DNA of 64,000 nucleotides from Nereocystis luetkeana (Eukaryota; Sar; Phaeophyceae; Laminariales; Laminariaceae), in the NCBI GenBank assembly GCA_031213475.1, contig JARUPZ010000002.1:2418001-2482000 (forward strand), given 5' to 3'. The position numbers and the translations under genes are program-made. Below the pieces are notes generated by a model that worked only from the letters and a program-made list of their open reading frames with translations, made no database searches and had not been told where the DNA came from. Within the stretch, counting starts at the first letter, position 1; every line of letters begins with the position of its first letter. Positions 29,640-41,999 of this stretch are shown one piece after another.

Positions 29640-31300
29640 TCGTGGCCTTGCTGTAGCTATGGTCAAACAGGTTGGAGGCAGTTTCTGACTGGTGGGGGGG
29701 GGGGGGGATACTGAGCCGTGGTCAAGTCGTCAAACAACCCTTTGAACGAAGTCGGCACCGGTACTTTTTTGGTCTAAGACATCACGCCACCAAAACACAG
29801 AAGCGTCACAAATTGACAGCTCTGCTAGAGAAGCCGGTACCGTTTCTTTAATGGTCGACGGAAAAGGGTAGTACATCACGATAAATGAATCGTCACAGGT
29901 TACGCCGCCCTTCAAATGGAGCCGGTACCGTCATGGTAGTGGTCCACGACGTCGCGCCACGACGAACGAATCGCCACAAAACATACCGCATTTCTATCGC
30001 ACCCAGTATTTCACCGCCATTTGATTGGTCCACGACTCCACGACATCACGCCACCATGGATGAACCAGTACAGGTTAGACCGCTCTTCCAACAAAACAGG
30101 TACTGGTAGGTCACCAGTCCACGACATGCACACCAATATAAGCGAAACGTCACACATTAGACCGCCATGCTAACGAACAAGGCAGTACCGTCACTACATC
30201 GGGACCAAAATACGTGGAATTGCCCACATTTCGGAAAGATAATCGATCCCCGTCGCGTGAACTACATCTTATGGTGCAGATTTTTGAGGGAAGATACATT
30301 CCTGATCTTATTATGTGATCTACAGTTCATTTTTCCGCGTGGGAACCGTGCAACCTTTTCTGGTCCAGGGCATTTTTTCCTGGGTTGGACCTGTACAACA
30401 CGGATCTTGCACAATATATCATAAAGGCAGGTGAGGATCTATATGATCTATCTGTAGATGATTTGGCCGAAGATCATCTGTCCTGCGTATGTTATGTTGT
30501 TGTCTCTCACCGGTATGCAGGCGACGAGGATGTCGTTCATCCGAGGGTCTTTCGTGAAGCCAGACCATTTCTGGAAGAATGCCCACCAACAAACCAAGCC
30601 GAGGGCGGGCGAGGGCAGGCGAGGGCATCGAAGGCAGAGGGATAAGTAAAAAAGGGCAAACTCCCCCGAAAAAAGGTGTACGTATGCCTTTCGAGCCATT
30701 TATGGGTACATTGCATATTGGACTACTGTAGAGAACAAAAGGGTTCCTGGTTCTAGCTCTGATTGGCCAGCCCCCGATCGTACCTATTGTTGGCTGAAAG
30801 GTTCCAGCTACACCTTTTCTCTGCCTACTCAAGTAGGGTTTCACCGATTTTCGGCCTCTCTTTATTTTCTGGCTTGTCTCGGAAACGTGGAGGGTCCTCC
30901 CGCCCAGCCTTCGGCTGACCTAGCGGGGCAAGCACACTTGTAGCTGCAGCCTAGACCCCCGCCGAAGGCATGATATCTCACGGCCCTCGGCAGGAGCACT
31001 AGTGTATACACGCTCCTGCAAGAACTGATGACGTCAAAGATCGACGGTGCTGGGTGTGTTGTGCGTCTAAGATGAGCCTCGCGCAGCGTGGCAGTCGACA
31101 TTCGCAGAACGACTCTTCACGACAAAGATCAACCTCTCGCACGGGGATAGGTCGAACTGTGATTTTTCCTGTGTATACGTCACTGGTAACAATCTATTTT
31201 TTTCCCCAAACAAAACCACATAAATATATATAATTTCGTTCTTCACAGAGCAACGTTTTTCACAAGCAATGGTTCCGTCTTATTTCCAGACGAAAAAACG
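29640..31300. other. Intergenic, no gene recognised
   Basis: The stretch 29740-30130 repeats phrases such as CACGACATCACGCCACCA and the GGTACCG word several times, so it is probably an old degenerate tandem repeat. Minus-strand frames at 30419-30844 have protein-like stretches (for example WSGFTKDPRMNDILVACIPV) in more than one frame but match no family I recognise. Confidence 0.4.
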
Positions 31301-31305
31301 ACACA

Positions 31306-34300
31306 TCATCCGACGACCATCGACCCCCGCTGCCGAATCGCCCCAAGAGTAAAAACAAAAACGACCCCCGCAACCCCACCCCGCCCCCCAAAAAACGCCT
31401 CCCCCACAGCTGACAAACCCAGCCCCGACCAGTCCCACCGACACACCGCGTATAGGTAGGTCGTCAGCTCCTCCAGGCCGCGGGGAACCTCCTTGGCGGG
31501 CTTTGGCGGCACCTTTACCACCGCCTCCCCGCTCGTGTCCTCCACGCCCTGAACGTAGGTGCCCATCACCTCTACCATCTCGCCATAGTCGGCATAGCCG
31601 AACCAGTTGGGGTGCTCGAGACCAAGGTCCTGCAAGCGGGAATGACGCAGAGCGAACGGTAGAGCAGCCTCTCGTGAGAACCGCCGATTTTCTCCCCCAC
31701 CCCTCCCCCTGCTCCATCTCGAAAGAGATGCGCGGGCAACGGTCAACTGACGAAAGCAAGGAACAAATGAGCACGCCTCCCCCATCGCCGCCGCTCCGCT
31801 TACCTACTACCAGGCACCATTTACATAGTTCCGTCACCTCCTTGCAATGCTGCGCATGCATCTCACAGCGTGTGGCCCCTACGGTGGTCAGTGTTTTGTT
31901 CGAGCGTTCTTCGACTGCAACATGCTGCCTGCCGCTGCTGCATTCTCACCCCTCCCACCACCACCACCACCATCACCACCACCGCCACCACCGCCACCGC
32001 CACCACCACTACAAAGTTCCGCTAAAGTAATCCTCTTCTGCACCACCTGAAAAACCTGGACACCGGGCTTTTTCCGCGACAGCTACCACCGTATCATGAG
32101 CCGAACGAGCTCCGTCAAGCTTTCGTTCACGAAGCTCTAGTGAAAAGCTCACCATACCGCACGAACAAGACGCAGGAATACAATATCACAGGCGAAAAGC
32201 TTAGCAGGTACCATATAGAAAAACACGCAATGACCGCCCATTGTTGGAGGAGCTTATAATAGGAGTGAAAACGGTGCTCCGTCTCGAAAGGGATGCGTGG
32301 TCAATGATCAAACGACTAAGGCAAGCATCAAAATGAGTACGCCCCCCCGCCGCCCCCCCCCCTCTCCCCCTCCTCCTCCTCCTCCCCCCCCTCCCCTCCT
32401 TCCCCGCCCCCCGCCCGCACGCCTCCCTCACGCGTTCTTCTTACCCATGCGTGCAGTGAACCAACGATGGTCTTAATTCTGACCCAGTCACACCTCTCCT
32501 GCCCCGCGGCCGCAAGAGCTACGCACAGCGCCACAGATATAACCTTCAGCGATCGCAGCACAGGAAGCACACGCAGGCAGCACAGGGGGGGGGGAAACAG
32601 CCGCAACGAAAGGTGAGGTATTGTTAAGAAAATTCCGAGCTGCGCGGCGCGCACGATTCGGAAGAAGAACCGTTACCAACGTGAAAGTGTTTCCGTCGTG
32701 TGCGCGCGCGAGAGAGAGAAATAGGGTCCTTTGGTCTGCGCCTGGGGTGGCGTACCCCAAGGCCCACAATACAGCGGAAAACGGGGTTCACGCAGGATGA
32801 CGCCATATTCCACCAGAAAACCCCGGCGTGCACCCGGGAAACACCGCCCGACGATGCAAGGCGACACGGCACGATCTGTTTGCGATTCGATGCGATACAT
32901 TACATATCTGATCGAGCCTGCAAGCCAAAAATGTGTCGGGTCGTACAATATAATATACTTGGTAGATATATTCGCTACGCGGGGGGCCTACGCCGCCCGC
33001 TACGCTCGCTCAGGAAGGGACTGTAAACAGTACATCAAATTACTACGCGAAGCGGACAGAGGTCCACGATTGGATCCAGTTTTTTTATGATCGTAGTTAC
33101 AAACTGGCGACTTGATGTGCCAAGAGTCCCGCCGCCATGCTTCAGAAAAAAAACCAGCTCGGACGCCAAATACGAACAGCTCGGACGCCACCTACGAACA
33201 GCTCGGACGCCACCTACGAACAGCTCGGACGCCACATAAGAACAGCTGGGACGCCACATCCGCTCGCTCACATGCCGTACGTACGTACATTCCCCAGGTA
33301 GGGTACTTATTTTCTTATTTCGATATGCTTGCTGTATGTGCGACAGAGAAAGCACAGCACGGCACAGCAGCACCGCAAAAGCAATGAAAATGAAACCGAT
33401 TTTTTTTCAAAATAAAAACGAAAAAAAATCCCCGTCCCCTCATGGGATATCGTTTTGCCTGAATGGAACAGCTTGCACCGGTCAAAAAAGAAGAAAAAAA
33501 AAAACAGCAGAGCTTCTCTCTCAGCCTCGTACGCCGCCCGCGCCCCTCTCGCGACCACCTTGCCACCGATTCGGTCCGGGTAATCCTCACTCTCTGCCAC
33601 AGTCAGCCCCATCGCTCGCCTCGCGTGAAGCCCGGTGCTCACGGTGGCCGTCGACCAATGTTGTTGCTCATACTGGGCACCTCCCTCTTTCACCTTCAGC
33701 CCGGTCGCAAAAATAAGCACCGCATAAATACTATCTTGCAATCCCGAACGACCCTTACATACTTGTACGTACTCTATAAAAAATAACAAACGGAGGCCAG
33801 ACAGAGCCCATTCATGCTTCCATCGCGTCTCGAGGCACACGCAACGCCTAGGCACGAAAACGGCGACCGCGCTCCTTGCAACCCCTCCTCTACCCGCCAG
33901 CACCCGCTCATACCCGCCACGGCGCCGGGCTCGCCCGCGGTGCAGTGCTCCGAGTACACGCACGCGCACGAAGCGAGATACGAAAAAAGGAAAAAAAAAT
34001 AACAGAAAGTGCCAAGAGAGATGGAGAAAACAAAGAACCACTGGAAAGGTCCGCCAATAAATGAAAGGAGGCGATTTCGAAGCGGGAGCTCGGAGAGGCC
34101 AGGGATGTACCAACCGAGCACGCTCAGAGAGTGAGATATCTAGGTCTCCCCCACGAGGGGCCCGTCCCACCAATCACCCGCCCGCCCGCAGCAGAACACC
34201 GATCTGGCCGCAAATAAAGTAAACATTTTCATTTAAACGTGAAAATCAATCGGTGATAATATCGGCGGCCAGAGCGGTAGCCACAGAGGGGATAACACAA

Positions 34301-36474
34301 TTAACTCGTACTCACCAGCACCTCGTCCATGAGTAGCTCGTACCGATTCGCCGGGTCGATGTACATGAACGCGTCGCAGTTCTTGAGGAAAACCTCCGGA
34401 GCCTGCCGCCTCCCCACCCCCCTCACCACCCTCCCCTCCCCCCTCAATCTCCTGGCCAGTTCAGCCATCGAGTCGTTGGAGGACACCAGGCAAAACTCGT
34501 GATTCTTGTAAACCGGCGACCGGGCCGCGCTCATTACGTCGATCGTCATGGTGTCGTCTCCGAGAGGGTTGGAGCCTGGAGGGAGGGGGTCCCGCTGCAC
34601 CGTCTTGAACCTGTCGGCCTTCGAGCGCTGGTACATATACGACCGCCAGGACTGCGAAAAAAGAGGTATAATTTGGTGGGGGTGGGGGGACGACGTTGAC
34701 GACGACGACAACGAGCGGCATTCATTCGCTTTTTTACCGTGTGCTTCATGTATGATGGCATCCATGGTGCAGCAAGACAAAAGACAAGACTACCGGCCGT
34801 GCACCCTCGCGGGAACGCAGTAGCACAGACAGTACTTGCTGCATTGCCGTATCATTGTGATGGCTGTCGCTGCAGTAAGGCTCGCATCGCTCACCCGAGG
34901 AGCCAGACTACGCAATGGGTTGTAATCTTGAGTCCAACTGTTTTCAAGGCTATTCAAGGGTCGGGTCAAAACTCGCGGGTCAGGTGAGGTCGGGTCGGGT
35001 CGGGTAACGGTCCCGGTTCGCGAAAAAATGAAAACCTCCTGACCCGACCCGACCCGTAAGGTTTCGATAACCTCCCGAGGCGGCCCGCGGGTTGGGGTCA
35101 TGGCCCGTGCAATGCCGTGCAATATTTCTCTGACAAGGGTTTCCCAATACCTTTCGCAACGACTTTCGATCCGATGCTACTGCTTTAATCTACTGTGGTG
35201 TACAACATTCCTTCGTTAGAAACCTAGGCTGTGGGAGGGTGTATGATTGTGCATGGGGCTTTATCTTGATGTTTCCTATCGGGTTTCATCTTGAATGTCG
35301 CCTCTGATCCGGCTGTTAGGTGAGGTAGAGAACGCTTGGCAGATAAGGAGACACAAGAAAACGCAAGTGCTAGACACCTGCAGTAGGACGTGTCTGAGTC
35401 GCCCGGGACAAGAGGCGAACATGGACAGGAAAAATTGTATTCCGGTTCCACTTCCCAGCAACGAACAGAGAGTACGTACGCCGAAACGTCCTAACCTCAA
35501 GAAAAAAAAAGGACAGGAAGGGAACTGAAACCCTTCTCAGCAAAAAACCCACTGCAGCATCTTCCTCCCTTGGGAGACTATTTCTTTCCCACCGGTGTCA
35601 CTTTCCAGTCGGCGTAGATCATGCCGACGTCCCGCGTGCCGAGCTCCTCCACGATGTTGATGCAGTCCACCAGCTCGGGGTGTGTGACGCTCTCCGCGTC
35701 GCACACGATGACGAATGCCCTGCCCCCCGTCCTCCTCTGCTTCTCCCGCCTCGCGCTCGCGGCCAAGAGCCGTCTCCGCTTCTTGGTGTCTCCAGCGCCC
35801 CTGCCCCTGTTGGTCTTGCTGCCCTTGCCGTTCTCGACGGAAGCGGCAGCGGATGGGGTCGTGGCGGCTGTAGCAGCGGCAGCAGCGATCGCGCCCTTGC
35901 TTGTTGTCGGTACAGCGGCAGCGCTCGCAGCAGGCAGAGGGGTACCAGAACCGCTCCGTGCACGGCCACTCGTTGTTGTCGTGGCACCAAGAGAATCCGG
36001 TGCAGCAGCCGCAGCAGCAGCTGAAGCATTTGAAGCATCGCTGGCGGTGCCAGTGGCGCGCGAAGACCGTCGTCGTGCAGACTTGTGGCTCGACACCGAA
36101 CGCTTCACCGACGATCGCCTACTGCTACCGCCGTCGCGGCCGTTACCACTCCCGTGGGGATCATTGCTGCTGATCCCATCCCTGTCGTCCAATCGGATAG
36201 CTGTGGTCGTTGCCGCGAGGGGTGGCCAAGTTCCTTTTCGAGATGTGCCGCGCCACCGACAAGACTGTTGCAGCGGGCCGTTGAGGGTAATACTACTATG
36301 AACAGTATCAATAGAGTGCCGTTCTGTCCTTCCGCTGCTGCTGACCTTGGCCGTTCGGGCGAAGTAAAAATATGGCTGCGTGAAGGCCAGGTCTGCTAAT
36401 GATCTGGGTGGGTTCACAGCATACAGTAGCAGTCCGCACGCAGTACGAGGATCGTCGGGGGGGGGGGTCAACAA
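31306..36474 (-). CDS. NYN/LabA-like (PIN-fold) domain protein, ends unresolved
   Basis: Three minus-strand exons join in phase 0: 36474-35602 (5' boundary open), 34651-34316, and 31629 to about 31447 (donor GCG/GTGTGT; the frame stays open to 31306). Exon A is a Ser/Ala/Thr-rich low-complexity region ending with KKRRRL, RAFVIVCDAESV, and ELGTRDVGMIYADWK. Exon B continues SWRSYMYQRS, DDTMTIDVMS, FCLVSSNDSMAELARRL and GVGRRQAPEVFLKNCDAF. That is the strand order of NYN domains, metal-dependent nuclease folds found in RNA-turnover proteins. The usual DxDF-type element reads NDSM, so activity is uncertain. Exon C (HPNWFGYADYGEMVEVMG) is not recognised. Exon A contains no in-frame ATG before the domain, so an upstream 5' exon is likely; the 3' end is also unresolved. 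Confidence 0.72.
31711..31783 (+). mobile_element. LINE 3'-end fragment
   Basis: It starts GCTCCATCTCGAAAGAGATG and ends GGAACAAATGAGCACGC followed by C-rich sequence, matching the last ~70 bp of the LINE at 6951-8608 in opposite orientation. It is upstream of NYN exon C, inside the intron. Confidence 0.75.
32222..32360 (+). mobile_element. LINE 3'-end fragment
   Basis: This ~140-bp copy covers CGCCCATTGTTGGAGG, GGTGCTCCGTCTCGAAAGGG and GCAAGCATCAAAATGAGTAC, then a C-rich tail. It matches the 3' end of the LINE in the HECT intron. It lies in the 2.7-kb intron between NYN exons B and C. Confidence 0.8.
33155..33264 (+). repeat. 22-bp tandem repeat, five units
   Basis: Units start at 33155, 33177, 33199, 33221 and 33243, each beginning CAGCTCGGACGCCA or CAGCTGGGACGCCA. 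The first and last units are diverged at the 3' end. Unit length is not a multiple of three and the array is intronic. Confidence 0.9.
34948..35107 (-). repeat. GGGTC/GACCC-rich inverted-repeat element, copy 2
   Basis: GGTCGGGTCGGGTCGGGTAA at about 34990 faces GACCCGACCCGACCCG at about 35042-35057 across a spacer containing ATGAAAACCTCCT. The ends match the 26.6-kb copy reversed. It lies in intron 1 of the NYN-domain gene. Confidence 0.65.
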
Positions 36475-36668
36475 ACGCTATCTATGGGATACTGGTATAT
36501 CTAGTTAGTTGTCGTTGGTGGTGCGATCGCGACATGTGCCAGGTACAGCAGTAGTACTACTGCCACCACAAGGGCGCAGTACATAATCTGTGTTTTCTGT
36601 CTTCGCACCCGTAATACATATATCCAGGTACCAGGTATGATGCCAGGTGCAAAATGTACCCCCACTAT

Positions 36669-36771
36669 TACGGGGGACCATAGTTAATAGGACCAAATAT
36701 TGTTAGTAAAAATGGTTAAATATATAGGTTTTTATGTATACCATAGGTCCTATTAGCTATGGTCCCCCGTA
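36669..36771. mobile_element. Stowaway-like MITE (family A), copy 4
   Basis: The 103-bp copy has near-perfect inverted ends (TACGGGGGACCATAGTTAAT on the left; right end GCTATGGTCCCCCGTA). Its flanks are CTAT on the left and ATAG on the right, so the palindrome may extend outward past the TA. It lies just upstream of the NYN-domain gene. Confidence 0.8.
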
Positions 36772-36897
36772 ATAGCCTCTTCTGCTTTGACAACAACCTA
36801 CGCATGGGCTCATCGGCTAATATCGGAGGCCGCCCTTCCCGTCGGATTTTCGTCCGTCTCCGTTGCCATTCCTGTCATACATTGTGGTTTTTCTTCC

Positions 36898-37165
36898 CCC
36901 CACATCGCATTTATTCTATTCGCCCTTCTTTTCCCCTTCACCTCCTATTAATAGCCGTAACTCAGATCCGGGGTCAACAAAGCAGGCTCCCCCCCCCCCC
37001 CCCCCTTCCCCACTGCTCCGTCTCGAAAGGGATGCGTGGTCAATGGTCAAATTACTAAGGCAAGCAACAAATGAGTACGCCCCCCCCCTCCACCACTACG
37101 GTTCGTGCCTTGGCAGGCGTTTTTATCGCGACGAGAAGACTCCAGCCCTTTCTTCCCTTACCGAT
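36898..37165 (+). repeat. Dispersed repeat with a LINE 3' end inserted
   Basis: It shares CGTAACTCAGATCCGGGGTC, AGCAGGCTC, CTACGGTTCGTGCC and CAGCCCTTTCTTCCCT with 45538-45700 in the same order. In this copy the C-rich centre holds an extra ~75 bp that is a LINE 3' end. Confidence 0.75.
37013..37085 (+). mobile_element. LINE 3'-end fragment in a C-tract
   Basis: GCTCCGTCTCGAAAGGGATG opens the copy and GCAACAAATGAGTACG closes it, followed by a C-run. A C-run also precedes it (36980-37003). The paralogous repeat at 45.6 kb lacks it. Confidence 0.85.
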
Positions 37166-39200
37166 TCGCGCCGATGTACTATAAATATCTTCACATTAAG
37201 CACGTATTTGTACACAACGACATCCTGTGTGTGCATCATATACCCTAACAGATGAAAAAACATATACGATCGTACCAGCTATTGTTGGCGACAGAAGAGA
37301 CGAAGATGGACGTGCTGCCTGTGGAAAGAGCCGTTCCAGTTGTCCGGGGTACAACCAGCGTAGGTAGGGGTCATGGAGATTGCCTCGCCAACAGCGGCGA
37401 TAAACGTTTTAAAAAAAGATGGCCCGAGAAAAATTCAACATTGATTTCTTCGGCAATATTGGCCAAACGTGACAATCTCAACCTCAATCTCAATCTCAAT
37501 TTCAATCTCCTTTTCACCAATTTCCAAGCGGTTTTGATTTTCGGGCATTGCGAACGACCGCCTTATGACACCCTCTTGGTACACTGCAAACCCTATTCAA
37601 TGCTTCTTCCAAGTAGTTTGTACCCGAAATGTGTTGCTGTTGGACAACATTTCGCAGTATGCGGGTTGGCGGCACTTGTGACGGCACCCGTGACGGCACT
37701 CGTGCCCCTAGCCCCTTTGCGGAGAGCCGTCAAGGCACTCCCCAGACTAAATCTAGTAGAATATCAAGTCTAAAGAGGTGTGGACGGGCCAACCAGTAAA
37801 AATTATACCGTCCATCGACATATTTACTTGCCTGCCACCTGGGTTTGTTGTTGTTGTTCTCACATTAACTCACAATACAATGCAGTCCGCGGTCGCAGGA
37901 CAGGCTCCAATAACTCTGGAGTGGAAGAAATAGTTATGTTCGTACAGCACATACATGTGCTGTTGTGTGGGGTGTGGGGTATGGGGACCACAAGCCGCCA
38001 AAATCGTCGTCAATTAAACCTCCCTAAAAAAAAAGATTGCAACAGCAGTTGCAGGGCAAATAGATCCCAATTTCACCACTTCCTGGGTAGTAGTAAAGAG
38101 CAAGAATCGCCGTGTTGAAGACGGGTAAGTAATTTTTACTGTGACTCATGGAATACTCGTCCTCTTCCTACGGACGTACTGGGGGATGCTGATTACAGCA
38201 GGGGCGGGGGAAGGAAACACGCTCAATCGATTGTTCCATCAATCATCAATCATCAGATTCACATGCACGGGTGGGTGCGCGGGTATACTCATAACACTCA
38301 CACACGAGCGCGCGGCACGACTGCTTGCTGCTGTCGATGGGCCTACTCGTAGAGGCCAGGACTGACTACCCGTACGCTCGCATAGTCGCGTTTTTGCATG
38401 ATACGTAGTGGAAAACGTGTCCCCTGTTGTCTGTGAAAAGAGCCATTCAAGTTGACGAGGTCGAGTCAGGGCCACCGCGCCGGCGTATTTCATCCAGAAT
38501 AAGCAACACTCCGTCCAGCTGCGCGTGTCCTGTGTGCATTCGATTCTCTCAGTTTGACATACTTCGGCTGTGTCACTCGCTCTCATGCTACTGCTGCTGT
38601 GGCCTGCTATTATATCATATATACGTAATGGATTCAATGCTGCAGTTCGCCCCTGGAATCGATGGCGATCGGTTATTTGAAAAGATCGGCAGAAAAAAGC
38701 CGATCTCGATCTTTCGGGCGATCTTTGACAAAGGGGGCGATCTTGATTATCACGATCTCGATTCTCGATTCTCGCGCATTTCGGCCGATTTCTACACCAT
38801 TCTGTCGGCGATAAACGGTAATATCGTGAATACAAATATTTTCAGATACTTTTCCAAACAATTTCGTACCATAATCGAGTGATTGCACTTTTTTTTTTTT
38901 ACTCCCTCAAAAATTCTCCCGAAAGAAGGCTTCGACATACTTGAAGAAAAAAACGGCAAAAAGTACTTCAGGGAAGGTCGGATTTGATCGAAAGTTGCGG
39001 TAATGTTCGTGTCTCTGTTTCATTGGCGTACACGCACTGAGCAATATCCCGACACAGAACGCCTCTCCAAGGTCCTATAGCACCACCAACCAGACCACGG
39101 TACCCCTGTAGGCACAAGTCGGTACAACAGCACGAGCTACGAGAGCGGAGGCCTGAAAGGGTATCCTGAGGTTGACGAGCAGGCGCAACATCAGAGTACT
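37166..39200. other. Intergenic, no gene recognised
   Basis: It holds a short CAATCTC repeat (about 37475-37508), a GATCTCGATT-rich stretch (about 38690-38775) related to one at 42425-42545, and a family B relic near 37600-37650. No supported coding sequence. Confidence 0.45.
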
Positions 39201-39210
39201 GCTGTATGTA

Positions 39211-40661
39211 CAGAGATTCGAGCAAACGACGAGACCAACTGCTGTTGTTGTGGTCTGGCGCCGCTAAGGGCCGCTCTGAGTGCGCTGCACTGCGCGTAGG
39301 ACCCAAGCGTCCGAGCCCACGTTGACTGTCTCTGGTCTGGCGGCGAAGAGACGTGCCGAGTGCGCTTCTCTTGGTCTCTAGGCCCGAGCCCGCGCCAGCC
39401 TACTGTAGTCTGGCCACGGAGAGGCGCCGCCCGCCGACTGCGCGTCGGGCGCGACGCAACGTCATTATACAGCTGTGTCACCATCTAACTCATCGACCGT
39501 TCTGCTGCTGCTCGCTGTCGTGGATAGCATCTTGAATTCAGAAACCATGCCATTTTTCGATTTGAAAATCTGATGTCCCAAGTCGTCGGATTTTGGGCCA
39601 AAATCTGACAACATGGGCCATCGGATTCTCAATTCGGAAAACTTCCGGTCAGATTTTGGATATCCGGACTGCGTAAGGGCCGGTCCTAACGAGAAAAAAA
39701 AACGAAAACAAACGAAATAAACGAACAGACTTTCGCTTTTTCGCAAAAAAAAAAAGCAGCAGGTTCAGTCCGAATATGCAAAATCTGATCGGAAGTTTTC
39801 CGGATTGAGAAGCGGATGGCACAAGTTGTCAGATTTTGGTAAACGAACAGACTTTCGATTTTTCGTAAAAAAAGCAGCAGGTCGAGTTCAAACGAGAAAA
39901 AAAAAACGAAAAAAAACAGGAAGCCGAGTCGAATTTGTACGCGGTACAATTTTTCAGAATTGCTAAACCGCCACAGCACGTGATTTCCGGCGATAGCGGT
40001 CAACAACGACGGTGGGCAGGCACAACTCGCACACGCGAGGCACCCTCCACAGTAGGCGGTTATCGTGGTCCAACCCGCCCCCTCCGGAGTGCTCCAGAAG
40101 TGTGTATCGGCCATCGCTGTTCGATGGCAGAAGTTTGAATGTTGAGTGGCACTCATGTCGAAAAAATTACTGCCACTGCCACTTCCTGACCCCCCGGGTT
40201 TCTTGCGAAGGCACCCCTTGGTCACACCCTACCCATATATGCTCGCGCCGTTGGCAGACAAGCCGCGTGGCAGCCACATGCACTACCTTGGCCATCGTGC
40301 ACTTGCCAACCGATCGTAGAAACTTTATCGGAACTTCATCCCAACGCTCCGAGCTTCTCCTATGTTCCTTTTCGCCCCTGGGGAACCCATATTTCGTTTA
40401 TTCGACGGCCATTTCTTAACAATTAAGTGCTCTGGGACTAGTAAAAAATGAAATATGAAATCGGAGGTGTCGGGATATCTACTACCTGGTACTATTTTTC
40501 TTAAGTTGACCAATGGCGCTCACGTACTCTTTAGTTTTGCTCTTCGTTTTTTTATTTCGTTTCCTTTTCTTCGTTGGGACGGGCCGTAAAGAGATACTTT
40601 CATTTTTAGGACCGAAAAATACACATCTGGAACTCGAAATCGAACCGCATAGGAAACAGTC
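39211..40661. mobile_element. Second copy of the 750-bp TIR element, interrupted
   Basis: 39225-39670 matches 51090-51610 (shared CCAACTGCTGTTGTTGTGGT and GATTTGAAAATCTGATG). The right terminal segment (to GGAAACAGTC at 40661) matches the right TIR at 51.7 kb. About 900 bp of unrelated sequence (39680-40590), including a duplicated ACGAACAGACTTTCG block, separates them. The left TIR was not found. Confidence 0.6.
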
Positions 40662-40739
40662 TAATGGGTAATTGTTTTCAACTGCGTGTGGGCTGCTGTC
40701 TCATGCTGAGTCGCTCTATGTGCGCGCTGGTGTGAGAAA

Positions 40740-41980
40740 AACAAAAGGTTTTCGTGTGCTATCGTTGTGGAATCGAACAGGAACAACCGGACGGCTCGGT
40801 ACGGCCCAGTGCTTATCTCAGCCGCGCCACCCTCCATTCCGAGAGGCACTGGACCCCGTTGGAGTTGGAAGTTGGTAGCAGTGTCTGTTCCATCAAACGA
40901 CTTCGAGGTTATTCTACGGGGGACGAAGTTTTGCAAATTTTCGGACCTCAAAGCGCGTGAGAGCATCGGCAAAGTAGGGGATCACAACGCGCGAGTCGAG
41001 CGGTGGCTCGTTTCCTCACCGCGCAACTTTCTCCGCTTTTGGGCGTATAACCCGTGAGCGAAATGGTGTGGCCCAGAAATTTTGCGTCCGTGGCGCCTAG
41101 GCGAGCCTTCGAGGGGGAAAGCTTGAGGTTGGGTTTGCGCAGGCGTTCGAACAGGGCTTGTATCGTCTTGACGCTTGGCCGCCGAATCAGAATCGAAAAC
41201 GATCACATCGTCGAGGTAGGCCGCCACCTGCGTCAACTCTTTAATGACTTCGTCAATCACCTTAACGAACCAGCCGCGCGGAGCACTGCTGCCTTGGGGC
41301 ATGACGAGCCACTCGTAGAGGCCCGTGGGAGTGCAAAACGCGGCGAGAGGAACCATGTCCTTGTGCACGGTAATCTGGTGGATCGAGGAGACCAAATCGA
41401 AGAGGGAAAACAACCGTCCAATCCCCATGGAGTCGAGGACCTGGTCCACGCGAGATATAGGCAGCTGGCTGAGGCTGCTGATCTGGTTGAGTTTCTTGAA
41501 ATCACGGTGATCCGAACGCCTCCAGACTTCTTCGGGATGACCACCAGCGGGCTCGAGAACGGGAGGTCGAGTGCTGAATCAGGCCTGCCGCAAGGTACTC
41601 GCCCAAGGTGGCCTCCACTTCCATGGCTATGATAGGATTGATGCAGTGCGGCTTGGACGTGACAGGCGCGTTTCCTTCCGCGACCGAAATCACGAAAGGC
41701 ATCTCTGGGTTTAGGTGGCTTTCGGCGGATTCGGTTTTATTTTCCTTCTCGTCTTGCCGACCCCCCCTCCGCTTGGGAGGGGGCGATCCGGATAAAAATG
41801 ACAACGCATACTGGGGCGCAGGCCCGCCTCGCTTTTCGTGCTAAGTTTTCGCCTTTCCGTAGACACTTTCTCGCCCTTCCCACTAGCGGGTGGCATGGCG
41901 ATGGCTTTTGTTGACGATTTATTCTTGGCCCTTACGGCTAGGCCTTCCGTCTTCTTTACCTTTTTTGGGGGGTACAATAC
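40740..41980. mobile_element. Ty3/gypsy pol fossil (broken LTR retrotransposon)
   Basis: The minus strand at about 41000-41800 holds reverse transcriptase segments typical of Ty3/gypsy (for example GRLFSLFDLVSS, FCTPTGLYEWLVMPQG, and the YLDDVIVF catalytic box). The plus strand at about 40754-41030 holds an RNase H segment (AYLSRATLHSERHWTPLELE). The two parts face opposite ways, so the locus is rearranged or made of two copies. No LTRs were recognised. It is broken in several places, clearly old, and lacks gag and integrase parts within the window. Confidence 0.85.
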
Positions 41981-41999
41981 CAGAGCCGCATCTCCGACT

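Noticed and set aside
30419-30844. Minus-strand protein-like stretches near 30.5 kb
   Set aside because: The plausible stretches lie in different frames and match no family I recognise, so no gene is claimed.
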